A stretch of DNA of 64,000 nt from Ophthalmolycus amberensis (Eukaryota > Chordata > Actinopteri > Perciformes > Zoarcidae): assembly GCA_024529925.1 (NCBI GenBank), contig JAFEUB010000794.1, positions 565,501-629,500 of the forward strand, read 5' to 3'. Positions 36,501-49,557 of this stretch are shown piece after piece. The first letter of the stretch is position 1; every line of letters starts with the position of its first letter. The translations under genes and the position numbers were made by a program. The notes under the pieces are model-generated. The model worked only from the letters and a program-made list of their open reading frames with translations, did no database searches and was not told the origin of the DNA.

Positions 36501-39500
36501 ATGTCCTTAATTGCATAAGCCTGTGAGCTTTGAAGCAAATGTTCTTACTGAAGCTGACACCCTGAAAAGAGAAAGTTGTTGACTACTATAGCACTGTAGA
36601 AGAAAGTAGATACTTCCAGTATTGTGACAGAAAAAGACACACTATCCTTGTACGGGAAATAACTCTACAGCACTGCATGTAGACACACAACAAATGACAC
36701 TGACTGGGGGTCACTTTATAAAGGCCATTTCCAGCTGATGCACGTTTTGACAAAGGTTGTTACGGTCTGTTTCAGGAAACTGAATTTGAAATGGTTCATT
36801 TTCACACATACACATTAAACAGAAAAAAAGAAAAAATCATGATTGTGTGTCCCTTTGGTAATTATTCAGTCAATCTCTTATTCTATGCCAAATAGATGTC
36901 AAGCTCTTTTTGAGCTGTGTATCTCAAACAGTCCAGCTAAATATGTTGACTGAAAGGCCTCCATACCTTGCCCACATCTTACATTTCACTTGGAAATGCA
37001 TCATCCTAAAGAAGATAAAGACACCAACTTCCATTTTGCAGTGTCCACAAGTGATGTTTCTCTGTAAACGTCAACCCAATGCAGTACAAACTGACAACTA
37101 GTCTAAAATATACAGTCATAAATTGAGATTTAACACAGTTTATTACAGTGAACCCTGCTGGCGCGTTGCCTGTATATGTAACACATCTTCGAATTATGTT
37201 AGGAACACACACACACACAATTCTGAGTTAGCGACAGTTAGCTATCAGCTGACAGGCTGCCCTCCCAAGGGCAGATCCAGTTTGTTCTCGGGGATACTCA
37301 AGTTGATGAACAGAATTATGCTCCACAGATTCTTCACAGATTGCACACTCCTCCATTGTAATTTTCTTGAAAAGCGTGACCTGAGCTGGGTTTGCTGTCC
37401 TGGGGTGGCAGGTTGCTGTTTTGCTGATGAGTTACTTTACGGCGTTCACACTGAGCAATTGCCCACAGCTTACCTCTGTGTTGGGAGCCCTCTGTTCAGC
37501 TCTCACATGCCGAGCATCTGTGAATGAGAGGCTCGGGCTCACGTCCAGGAAGCGCTCCGTTGCAGAAGGAGACGAAACCCTACATTCAAACTGCATGTAT
37601 TATCTCGTTAAAATGAATAGCAAAGGGGTTTTAAGCTTTATTACCCCATTGAGAGTTTATTGAGCATGCATGCTGTTTCTGAATGCCCCCCCACACACCT
37701 AGGCAGCATTAAATGTTTGGCTGGGTTTTATGCTACTCCTCAAATGTATTATTTGATAATGTGGAGACTTTGTGAGTGATTGTACATTGGGAAATGGGTA
37801 CAGGGAGGCATTGGCATAAACATCTGTAAACACTCCAAATATGGCACTTTTGATCAGGTTTAGCAAGCCTGTCCTAGGCTTATGTAACATGATTGACAAA
37901 TCTGGTACATGTTTAGTGTTTAAATATATATATATACATTGTACATACTTTACATAGAAACTACAAAAACAAAAAAGTGAAAAGGAAGAAAAAAAATCAC
38001 AACGGGAAACGACTTCCATCCCAGTTGGAAAGGGGTAAATCAAGCTGACAAAAAACTCATGCAGATTATGATTATGCTGCCAAACTGTCAAAGAACACTG
38101 AAGGTGAAAAGATCTGTGGCTCTTAAAATGAGACTTTTTTCTGTGCTTAAAAACAAACTTTAACTATGAAAAACAATTGTGCAAAAAAAGAAAAAAAGTC
38201 AGTGATGTGTGTCACAGTAAGGATCTACTTAGAACCACTTATCTGTGAAGGACTGTTACTGGCTTTCAAAAGGTTGCTGTATATCAAGAGTCATTTACAT
38301 TTGGACAACCCTTTTTTGGGGATAAAACACTTTATTATGGAGGGGCTTTAACGGCAAAACAGCCTATTTAATTCCCTTCAGTGACAAATTTTGTGAATGT
38401 TGCATACTCCCACTGCTAAATACCCATCTCTACATAGAAATGGTTACTGTTAAAGGTAGGGCTGTCACAATGACCGCAATAGTGCATTATCGCGCTACTT
38501 ACAAGCCAACCGCAGGTGATGGCAATCAACAGCCACAGACGCTTTTGTGGCCAGCGCCACGAGATGGTTCTGAGACATACAGCACTGTCTTTTTAGAACC
38601 ATGGACAGCGTTGTTTGTTGTGCATTGTCAATAAATATATTTATTAGATTTGAACCTCACAGCATTGAAACAGACAGAGCTGTATGTGATGAGCAGGAAA
38701 ACAGACAAAATAATTATTTTATTTTATTTTTTAGTTCATGACCCTGATGCTGTTGACTATTATTTTGCTGATTTTCGATCAGGCTTAATCGTTTTTTTTT
38801 TCATTAAGGAGAAGAGGCGTGTATAGCCTACCTGCCGTTATTATTGCACCCCATTGCCCCTCTGTGTTCTGCATTTAACAATAAACAAGTAGTCCTATTT
38901 AATTTGTTTTTAAATGGTTTCATCTTTGTCATTAAAAAAGCAACAATATTCATATTGTATAACAATAAAGCATATTTATACAGCGCTAAAATCATGATAA
39001 ATCAAGTAATTTGTAAACACAGGCTACTCAAACAGCAAATATACCAACTGTAAAGAAATTAGCTGTAAGCTAGCTAGAAAAGTACACACCGGCCATGTGT
39101 GGGAATGTGTGTGTTTGTATACAAACACGCCGTACAATTCTCCTCGCATTCTATCTTAACATAACATGTTGGTGTCCTCAGTCTTATGTCTGGGTTTAAT
39201 TGTATCTGTGCCTATGAGGTCAAGTGAAAGAATCCCTTTTATGCCTCCAGGTTGACTTTCCATTTGTGTGAAGGCAAAATTCTCTCTATGGCATAATATA
39301 GTGTTTCAAACCACCCACACATTTTGCCTTCTATGTCCATGTTGTCATGACACACACCACTGCAGGTTGGCAAGCGTCACCTCGTCAGAATACACCATTT
39401 CCAACATTAACACTGCAGAGGGCAACATTCATTCCCCGGATCAGCACATCCTGTACCATACCTGGACTACTTCCTCAGTCTGCACAACGTGCCCAAATCA

Positions 39501-40734
39501 TTGATTGAAACAGGCATCAATTAACAAGCAGCCAGTGTGTTTTTATGTTCTTTCTTTACGAGATAAACACTATTTTCAGGTTAGTGTTATACCGTTTCCT
39601 CTGATTAAAATGCATCAACTCCAGCAATGTAACATGAAAGCATTACATTTTACACACAATTATTTGCTATAAAGTGTACATCTTTAACATAACAAAGATA
39701 ACCATATACATTGTATAATCACCAAGTATCACCAACATTTAGAATACTGCTTTGTGATTTCTCCCATAAGGCTTCCTGGCATTTTAACAGAGTCAGTGGC
39801 TTCGTGTTAATTAAAATTTCCATCTGCTTAGGAGACCCTGTGTCTTCTCTGTGATGGAAAACAGCCTTTCTGTAATATCCTCTGTGAATTCTCACAATGG
39901 AAGGCGAGACTGAGCTCAATCAATTTAACTCGTGAATTGCTGTCAGACATGCGATGAGCTATAACAATTCAATGTGTTCCTTTTCTTCGATAACATTACT
40001 GAGGGTATTTTTCTGTGTGAGAAATTAATCTACTGTGAATAAAAAATAATAATAATTCTCATTTGTGCATGTTTTGTGGCTCTATGTTGACTGAGGATGG
40101 GTCAAGTGAATAAAACGAAGGCTGTTAATGGTCCCATAAAAACATACTTTAATTAAGTGACAACTTCCAGACACAGAGGTTGGCACCACTTATAGAAAGA
40201 GCTCACCAAGTGCTCAGTGTTTCGACACCTACGTGCAAACAATGAAAGTGATTATGCGTCTCAATAATGGGATAGCCTGAGCACCTTTCTCTCCAAGAAT
40301 AGAGTTGCATATTGCATACGATCTGAGAGAATAATCCAACACACCATGTTCTAATCTTTGCTTCTGCAAAGTAATGGCAGTGTAAACACACTTAAGAAAA
40401 CATCTTACATATAAACCTATCTCATGGTTTGATCCTATGAGTTTAAACATTTGAATGTTTTGGGTAGTGGGGCTTTATTTTAGCTACTTGGGGCCAGATA
40501 AACTCAACAACAAGCTGAGAGACATACACTTGTGATTTAACATCCTCATGTAAATGTGTTATAGCTGATGTGCTGGCAAAACATCCAGAAGACCAGGTGC
40601 AAGATTAGCATTGCAGTTTTTCTGATTTGCTTTTCTCAATTTTTGAATGACAATGTTTTGTTTTTTTTAAACACTATTGCACATGTTTTGGCACATGTGT
40701 GCAAAAGAGAAAGTCAAATTGTCTATAATTTGCC
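33558..40734. other. Long intergenic stretch, mostly featureless
   Basis: No supported gene in about 7 kb. Small items: a 10-bp perfect hairpin (35513-35537), TAGGGCTGTCACAATGACCG at 38456 that looks like a hAT left end without a partner, and an 18-bp palindrome at 39111-39128. A GC-richer stretch at 37200-37560 has a 134-codon plus frame with no known domain. Segment 39735-39960 is a possible conserved element. Confidence 0.5.
39111..39128. repeat. 18-bp perfect palindrome
   Basis: GTGTTTGTATACAAACAC is its own reverse complement. Confidence 0.95.
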
Positions 40735-40857
40735 CAATAAACACATCAGTGTATGAATGTGTGTGTAAATGGGTGAATGTTGTATGTTGTTTACAGAGCT
40801 TTGAGTGGTCAGAAGAATAGAAAGGCGCTGTATAATTGTAAGTCCATTAACCATTCC
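40735..40857 (+). mobile_element. SINE 3' end, same family as at 12.5 kb
   Basis: CATCAGTGTATGAATGTGTG, GAGCTTTGAGTGGTCAG and AAAGGCGCTGTATAATTGTA followed by AGTCCATTAACCATT correspond to the 3' half of the SINE at 12441-12624. The 5' part is missing. Confidence 0.7.
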
Positions 40858-41074
40858 ATAGATCTATCTGTCAGACATGTATTGACTTTACAGGGAAGAT
40901 CAAATGTGAATGTTCTGTGTACAGTGCATGTAACACATTGTTATACAAATAAATTAAATGTAAACAAATGTGCATATCCTTTTTGTGTTCTATAGTAGTG
41001 TACAGTATTGACTTTTTAAAAACTTTTCCCAGTAAACTTTTAGCTACTGTTGAAATGATAATATATATATTTTT

Positions 41075-41450
41075 TCTATTTATTTTATTTAAAAGGGACG
41101 ATGTACAGTTTAAAACATAAATGTCACCATTTGATTGCACCGTACCAGATTATAGCTTTAAGCTAAGTCGCATCTGTAGTCCCTTGGCAGGTCAAATCAA
41201 GGAAAGCACAATAACAAACAGAACAAGGTAAAGACATTATACAAAGATATACAAAAAAAATAACACACAGGACACACAATACAAAGCTACACACAATAGC
41301 ACATCGCAAATGTATGCTTGTCAGATAAAAGCAAGTCATAAAGATCATAAGATTCAAGGTCAGTGAGTACAGAGCTGAGCAGCTTTTAACAGACTTTTTA
41401 AGTTGCTTTTCAAAGTGCTGATAGAGATGCAGCTCCTAATCTAAAAAGCG
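41075..41450 (-). mobile_element. 3' end of a decayed non-LTR retrotransposon
   Basis: Read on the minus strand, GTGCTTTCCTTGATTTGACC, GGGACTACAGATGCGACTTA and TTTAAACTGTACATCGTCCC run into an AAATAAAATAAAT tail, a 3' end seen in abundant fish LINE copies. No coding part remains, and the distal limit is approximate. Confidence 0.55.
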
Positions 41451-43772
41451 ATTCACAACAGCATTCAGCTAGACAAAACTGACATTCTTGTATTGTATGT
41501 AAGTAAGCAGTCAGTGTCAACAAAAGAGTGGAACAAAACATATATTTGCATATAAGTAACAATTTCAGGGTTGACCGCAATGGAGAAGGGTTCTGCTGTA
41601 CTGGTGTCATTTTGGTGGCACTGGCCAATTTACTGACACCATAACTAGGGTTTGAAGCATGCATTAAATGTTGTGTATGACTTACTGCCTTTCTGATGAA
41701 TGCAAATTTCTCTCATGCAGAGAAGGTGTGAAAATTGACACTAAATAATATTATTGCAACAGAAGATTTGATAACACATAAGGTAATAATAACATCACTT
41801 CAGACAGATTCTCACTTCTACACCTGACTAACTTTTTTGTTCTGAAATCCCAGATTCGCCCTCTACATGTTTCTATATGAGAAGGCCAATGTGCAGTGTG
41901 CTTTGGGCCTCTTGAGCAAAGTGAGAGGTCAAGTATGGATGATAAATGGTGAGAAAGCAGGAGGGCTGAGAGCGGCAGTACAGAGAAATGTTGCATATTG
42001 ACCCAGTAGAAGTGGGAATGTTCCATGAAATGAGTTTCTGAGCTTGGTGATCTTTAATTTAATGCAAAGCAAGCAGGATGCCAAAGCTCATTTCTAGTTT
42101 TTTTTATTAACAACACTGAAGATGGTGGGAAGCATACTAAACAACTCGATCTGTGTATATGTGCTTGATCATTTTGGATTAATTGTTCAGAGAGTCTCTT
42201 AAAAGGGTTCACACACATTTATTGATCTGCAAACCAGAGTCTCATATATGTCATATGTTTGATTAGCTACCCATGATGGCATCATTGGCATTGTTAGGAA
42301 CATTTTAGATGATGTTACTAGTAATTTTCCGACAAGTAGCTAGCAGCAAGCTTGGTAGTTGTCAAGTGTAAATGACGAACATCTGGCAGATAGGGAATAA
42401 TAGTCAGAATCTCCCATACCAGATCACTTTTTTAAGCTTATCACCTTGACAGCTTTGAATGAGGACCTCAGGGCCGTGGAGCACCTTATCACAGTCTGTG
42501 AAGTCTAGTGAATCTTAAATTAACTCAAGCACTTAAAGAGACGCGAATGTCAGCACTATCGGGGCTCCTCAGTTAGATATCAAAATGTGCAACCTGTGCA
42601 CCAAGGGCTGATGCTAAAAAACAAAAAAAACGTCGGGCTGTATAGTCTTCACATTCGTGGAACGTTTGCCAGTGCTGACAGTGGCAGACATTATTAAGCA
42701 CACCACCACCAGTGTGTCAAAAACAAACACAACACAGCTCAGTGTTAGGCTGCTAATGGGGTGTTAGCCACAGACGTGTTAAACAAGGAATGAGGAATCC
42801 AAACATGGTGGCCAATTTATTCCATGAAAGCTGCTCAATCAGTGCATACGCAGAGAAATAACCCCCACCATGTGTGGCCATAACACACTCGCATTAGCAG
42901 CTCACAGTTTATGTGTGGTTGAGTTCAAAGTGGAAAACTGGAGCACACTGCTGTGTGTTTAATCGCTTTTTATCAGGTGCAACAACTAATGTTTTGACAC
43001 AATATGCTTCACTGATCTTCAGAGTCATGATACAGTGAATATCTTTCATTGACCAATCAGCTTATCCCAACTACAAACGATCAGGTAACCTCCCTAACCC
43101 ATACAGCACGTCTAAACGAGGACTTTTCTTGAACGAATACCATAGCAACACTCCATTCAGCCCATTGTGCTGTAAAAGTCTAAATCCACTGAGATCGACA
43201 TTGACATTCTCTGTGAGTAGCCCCAAGACTGAACAGCAGGACGGAGTGGTGTGTGATTATCACACCTTGATTAAGAGTACACGTTAGTTTCTTTGGCTGA
43301 ACCTGACCTAAAGAACAAAACAAAAGATACTTTGTTATTTTAAAATATAATGTAAATCACTGTCTAAACAGGACAGAACTGTGAGGAAGCACATATATAA
43401 AGTAGGTTACAAAATACTCCCTAATGTCCATGGGCTCACAAAAGCATGATGAAGTTCCATTAATTAAAGAAGTGAGACACTTTGGAACGGTCTGCACTTT
43501 TTCTGGGGCAGGCCATCTACCAGAGGTCCATACTGATATATCAATATTGGAGAGTTAAAAAAATTCCCTAACAGTACATCAGTTTATATTCATTTTCTTA
43601 AAAAGATAACATTAACAAATCTAGTTATTAATGAATTGAGACCAAGACACAAACTGTAACTCTGGTAGACAAACTATGTCTCGGAAAATGTATCCTCAAA
43701 TATATTTTTGCCATTTGTTGTTACTTATTGACTGATGAATGCCAACACTGATGTATCAGTATCAGTAATCAA
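41451..43772. other. Intergenic, nothing recognised
   Basis: No supported gene, RNA or defined repeat. Confidence 0.5.
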
Positions 43773-44050
43773 GGGCTGGGTATCTTAAAATAATTGCGGT
43801 AACATTACCAATACCAATACCCTACTTAATTCGATACCATCATGTGAATGGAAGCATTCGGTTGCGTACAATTTGACCACCACCACATTCATTTTTGTCA
43901 GATGCCACAGGCGTGTAGTAAAGCCATACTTTTAAATGTTTTGACGGAATCCCGACACGCTGAACTGCCAATTCCGTCAAATATTCGGACAATAACATGT
44001 TGCATTAAATAGAATAATGCTTGCCTTAAAAAGGTACCTATACCCAGCTC
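43773..44050. mobile_element. 278-bp hAT-like MITE
   Basis: Ends GGGCTGGGTAT and ATACCCAGCTC are inverted with one mismatch, as in hAT MITEs ending TAGGGCTGGGTATCG. Near the right end is AAAGGTACCTATACCC. Flanks TAATCAA and TAATATT could be a decayed target duplication. No ORF. Confidence 0.6.
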
Positions 44051-45989
44051 TAATATTGTCTGATATATTGGTCATATAGCCTCTTGCTAGGAAGAATTTT
44101 TTGTAAGCTGCAAATTAAACATATCGAAAAATAGGAAAACTATATCTCCCATCATGTGTTAGACACACAAAATAAACCAGTTTCCATTGCTACATATTCT
44201 ACAACCATTATACTATGCTATTAGAAGTTAAGAGAGATTGGCATAGTGACGTAGATTCTCCCTACATTTGAACATTGTATAAGATCTCCATCCTTCCATG
44301 TTAAGTGACCGGCCACCAAGTAACAGGATGCCATTCATTGTCAAATCTCCCCAGCAATTATCTCTGCTTTTATGTGGAAAGCATGGTTTTGGGGAGCAAT
44401 GAGTTTTCCCTTGATCTGTTGTGCAAAATTGACACTGCTAATCCAAGCTTGCAGATCAGGCCTTACTGCCTGTCTTCCATAATAAGTATGCAAGCTGTCA
44501 GTTTGTATCTATTGTGCCACCAGTACGTCATTCTCCTGCTGCTATATGTTTTTGTACCACATGCAAGTCTAGGAAGAAGGTCAGGGTGGAGGGGGGCCAT
44601 GCAAAGCGCAGCACTCATGACACAGGAGACCGTGAATCACATCCGGATCTCCACATGTGGTTAGGTTTAGTCAACAAAAGCCTCAAGTCACAGTTTACTT
44701 TTTCAACCAAGACCGTTTTCTCTAACCTCAACCAAGTTCTGTGAGGGCCTTAAATAACCACAGATAAAATACGTCATGTTTTAGTTAAGCAGACATTCTA
44801 CTGTAGGATAATTAATGAAATATGTTGTCAGTGCATATTTAGCAGATACATTGAGTATCAACATTTTGCAATTTGCCAAATACGTTAATCAACCACCTTT
44901 TCTAATTATGTTATAATCTGCAAATTACTAATATAAAAATGTAATTTTCTGACGTGGATTAACATCAAAACAAGAGCCCAGATAAACACTTAAGTACAGT
45001 ATGTGGTCTCTCTTCATAATCAACAACGCATTGACACTATTACCGTCATTTTTATTATTCAATCTGACATTGTGTTCACGTTAGATATTTGTTTGTTTAA
45101 GAGGGTGTCATTTTGCCTTAACTGATCAGCAGCAAGTGATGAACAGAAGCAACCAGAGTAGTTGCAAGGAGCACTCAACTTTATCTCATAAAATCTGAGA
45201 AGTATGTCCATTTAAGAGTTATTTCCTGAAGTCAACTTACAACAATTTGCAAAGGTACATCAATATCAATGATGTCATACATTTTTTGACAATTTGTCGC
45301 TGTATTTTTTTGTCCCTGGCAAGGGAAGAGGATGTCTTCAATTTTAATCAAATCTACAATGCTCTGATTGGCTCAAATGTTTTCCCAATTAAAAAAAAAA
45401 GCACAATACCAGATGTAGAGTATTTGACTGGCTGAAAAAAGCAGGCTGCTGAAAAGATGTTGCTTAACAGCAGAATCTACTGAAATTCTTACAGCGTCTG
45501 AAAATAAGCATAATTCAGTAGGTAACATGCCCAGTCTGACAAACACTTCCCACTTGACAGACATGTCAGCAGACGTTTCACTCAATCAGGAATGAGTCTA
45601 GAGGTTTGTGCCACAAGTTAGCCGCTGAGACCCGGCGCTAACTTTTGCTCTCAGGCTGAGGAAAAGGAAAATTGCAGGAATGTTATCTGCTAGAACTTCA
45701 AAGATAAGTCACTGTAAACATACCAAGAAACACATTTCTAATGCACGGAGTGATGCATGCAATCTATTCATGCTGTATGGCCACTGGAAGAGTAAATGCT
45801 ACTGCAGGTGGCACTCTGATGAATGAGGAGGTGGCGAAAAAGCCCGGCAGAGGCCACACATTACGTCTGGGTCGATTGGTAGATCGTAGGCGTGAAATTG
45901 ATGTCACAGATCAATGGCTAACTAATCTTGAGAAGGGACAGATTCAAATCACAGGGTCTCGAATCAATGATGATTAATCTTCAGCAACA
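44051..45989. other. Intergenic, nothing firm
   Basis: Only a weak GGTTAGGTTTAG trace near 44660. The 78-codon frame at 45741-45977 has no recognised domain. Confidence 0.5.
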
Positions 45990-46400
45990 ATCACATTTCC
46001 TAAATAAGACCTTTGATTGTGTGCAATTGGATAATTACCTGTTTCCATTGGAGACTATAAACAGGTGGATGAAAGGCTTTACAGGTCACTGTAGTGACCA
46101 ATGAAGGCATCCTCAACACGATTAGTGAGGTTAAATATAACAGGTCTATTGCATCACACAGTCAATGATTCTCCATGGACCCTTGCAACATATAAACCAA
46201 TCGACACACGATGCGTTAATTGAGGAATTACAGCATTAGAATCCCAGCATTGATAAGTTGCTGCCAAGGTTTAAACTCCAGATGACCAGAGAATGTGCAA
46301 TAAAAAATGCTAACTGACAGCCATACAGGGCACATTGAGCTGTTTATAATTGCTGCTCTCAATCACGGCTATTGACAAGTGAAGAACGTTTAGTGAGTAA
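45990..46400. promoter_or_regulatory. Candidate upstream enhancer (motif cluster)
   Basis: CCTTTGATTGTG (TCF/LEF-like), CAATTGGATAATTACC, a 7-bp inverted pair GGTCACT/AGTGACC (46084-46099), CGTTAATTGAGGAATTAC and a GATTGACAAG-like region lie close together in non-repetitive sequence. Assignment is motif-based only. Confidence 0.25.
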
Positions 46401-49400
46401 ACTGGAAATCTCAATGTGGATCTCCGTCTTTACATATTTTATTATTAAATCACCTTCTGAACTTGCACTGCCTGTTGAAAAATTGCTGCAATAACACGCA
46501 CATAAAACATGACAATCAACAATTTGGTCGGTGGATTATCTGCATGCTGACCACCTTATAAGTATTCCTACAGAATTCTTCATGCAGTTCATTTACAGTG
46601 TATTGGTGAGAAGGGTAGTGGACACCTCTGACATCTCCTTCACCTCGCTGAAGTTCATATGTGAACTTAATGACTGACAGCTGGAGACTTAATGATGCCT
46701 CCCGTAAGCTAGTGCTGTGATTTCATTCACATTAATGGGGCTATAAGGGAGAGTCTATAGCATTATACATAGCAGTATGGTTAATTATTTTACACACTCA
46801 TTAAAAGTAGTATCAAATTTTAATCAAAGCTAAAGAATCTTGAGCACTTAGACTTGAACACAGACAGTGATCAGGAAGGAGTCCTATAAGACTCCTAAAC
46901 TCTGCATCAACTAACTTTTTTGGCCACGTGGGGTCAGTGAATATCAGCAGTTAACAAAACACTGACATACATAACTCAAATAATTGCTTATTTGTACATT
47001 TAGCAGTTACCGGGTAACATTAGACTATATTTGTTGTGTTCCTGGCCACCCAACCTCTTACCTGTTTTTAGGTTCCTACTAATTGACGAGAAAAATGCGG
47101 GACAAGTAGCATACAGTGGGTTTATAACAGCTATTTCACTGAAAACAGCTGCCTGCTACATCTGGAAACAATGCTTAAGACAGTTAAGTTGCAGGCCATC
47201 AAACCAAAACAATTAGCTAAACACGGTACATCATAAAGACCCATTAAGTTAAGGAGCGACTGCAAAATCAGGTGCGTTGTGTTCACACACACAGTCATTT
47301 CATATACATATACACATATATATATGTGCAGGTATACACATATATATATATGTGTATATATATATACAAACACAACACAAATATGGGGCAGCACAATATC
47401 ATCAACTTAACATTAACAGATGTTAAGCAGAGCTGATCAGGCAAAACATAATAAGTGAAAGGATAAGTTTTCAAGTCAACATACATTCTATCAATGCCCA
47501 GTAGAAGACAACACGGACGTAATGAAGCGCTCTCTGGGACATCTCTATTTGAAAGCCACCTCCACCTAAAGGCCTGTCCCCATCTGTCCTCAAAGCTATT
47601 ATGTCAACCTACTGTAAAGAATGTGATTAAAGTTAACTGTGAATCTCTTTCTTTATCTGACATTCTAGAGTGAGTGAATCAGTATATTGCTGACCTAAAG
47701 GAAGTCATGCATGGTTTACGGTCTGAGTGATACAAGTACACACACGGCTGCTTGTTCATGTGCTTGTCACCTCGGTGCCCTGATGTTTTTTGAGCCAGCT
47801 GACACTGTCATTACATCAAATCCTCCTGACCTGGCTGTTAAGCTTTCGTATGAGGTTATGGGGGTCAGGGTGTGGGGTGGTGGGGAGATGTCACATTCCC
47901 AGAAGTGAAGGATCACATTATCAACATATGCCATACATATCCCTCTTTTATTGTATTTGGACAACATTTTCTGAAATGCATATTTCCTTAGCCCAGCAAG
48001 AGTTGGTGAAATGGATTTTTTATTTTTTAAGTTTAGAGTCAAAAGTGTAACTGCAACACCCTCCAAAAAAATGAAACATTTTAATTTGAGATTTGTTCAT
48101 TTGTTCTGAGGTTTATAAATGTTGGTGATATTAGCAAATACAATTCTAACAGCGGATCAAAGGTGCATCACAAAATACTGCTGCTTTACTTGTTTTTCAC
48201 TAGCAATCAAGAAGGTAAGAAGGTTTGTTTTGTTTTTTATCAGTGTTTTATGACACTTAAAATAATATTTCAAGTTTGGTATTAATGCTATCTGAGATTG
48301 AATCACTCCATTTAGCAATGCCTGAGAAAGAGACCCCAACAAGCAACTGTGCAAACAGAGAAAATTGTATCAGTTTACTATAACGCTTGTAGCGAAACAA
48401 AAAGATAAACTGATGCTATCCACAAGGACTGCACAATATAGTGCAAAGGCAGGGTGCCATTGAGCAGTAGTCACATCACAGGATGTGGGATCCCAAGTAG
48501 GGACGGCCGCTGTGGGAGGATATCCTTGTGTGACCTCTCCCAAGTCGGCATTGACAGGCCAGGGGTGAAGGTGGCTCGAGGCGCCGGCCGTGAGATTTAC
48601 AGCATCCAGTTCAAATATTCGCCGTTTACAGCAGTTGAGGCTCTTTTTTGCATAATTTCCAAAGGAGGGCAGAATCTAATTGACGTTGGCAGAATAAGAG
48701 TGCCAGGAACCAGAGTGTATGGACTGGTAATGATGTAAGGATTCTTTGGGTAAGGGGATTTAAGTGTATCTGACACAAGGTTGAGGATAAATGGTCACAA
48801 CAATTCACAGAATGACGTGTAAATTACCTTTTCATGGTTTATTAACACTGATGTGTTCTGCTGCGCGCAGGCTATAGCTCATTTAGCCTGCCTGGGAAAT
48901 ATGGATGGGGTAGGGTAGGGGAAATGAAAAACATAGCAGCATTTTTACATTGTGCAGCAGTTCATTACATTTGGTTAAATGTGGTTAGAGGCAGCACATG
49001 CACTGATGACAAGTTTACAAATTGTCAGCGGTTAAGACCGAGACTGTTCGCAGGGTTAGGGCCTTTTTCAATACAATAAAGGACTAAAGAGCACAGTCAT
49101 TATTTACTTTTTTTTAAACACCGTAACTAAACTGTCCCGAAAAACTATTTCTACTGTCCCAAAGTCAGTGTAAACAGTCAAAAAATTCACAATGGCATCC
49201 TTTTACTTTGTTATCATAATATTTGGTTCAAATGAATAGGAAATAAATTATTGTATTTTTACTTCCTCTGATTGGAAAAAATCGTAACTGCTTAGAGCTA
49301 GTGTTAGGAACATGTCTTAATTCCTTCTCTAATATCTATATTGCTGTGAAAACATCTCCATCAAACAAGTTGATTGGCAAAAAAGTACATTTTACAAGAT

Positions 49401-49450
49401 TACATTTGAACACATCATGTTAGCGTTATAATTTACCTTCCCCTATACTT
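46401..49450. other. Intergenic with a TA/TG run and a GC-rich patch
   Basis: 47301-47367 is an alternating TA/CA/TG run able to form cruciforms. 48480-48600 is an isolated GC-rich patch (GGCTCGAGGCGCCGGCCGTG) inside a 94-codon plus frame with no recognised domain. Nothing else is supported. Confidence 0.5.
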
Positions 49451-49557
49451 CAGCGGTCATGGCCGATCAGCTGAAAACCAGCTGGTTTGCATTGTTAGTT
49501 TAATGAATTGTGAAACAGTTTGTAAGGCTCTGTGTTCTGTAGTTTGCTGATCGGTGA
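49451..49557. repeat. Decayed hAT-like repeat sharing a 15-mer with 61.8 kb
   Basis: GGTCATGGCCGATCA at 49455-49469 is identical to 61815-61829 and is followed in both by a CTRAAAAC-like block; GCTGATCGGTG follows at 49547. This matches fish elements ending in GATCGGTGCATC. Confidence 0.45.

Noticed and set aside
37123..37527. 134-codon plus frame in a GC-richer stretch
   Set aside because: No recognised domain, interrupted by a CA run; more likely repeat-derived.
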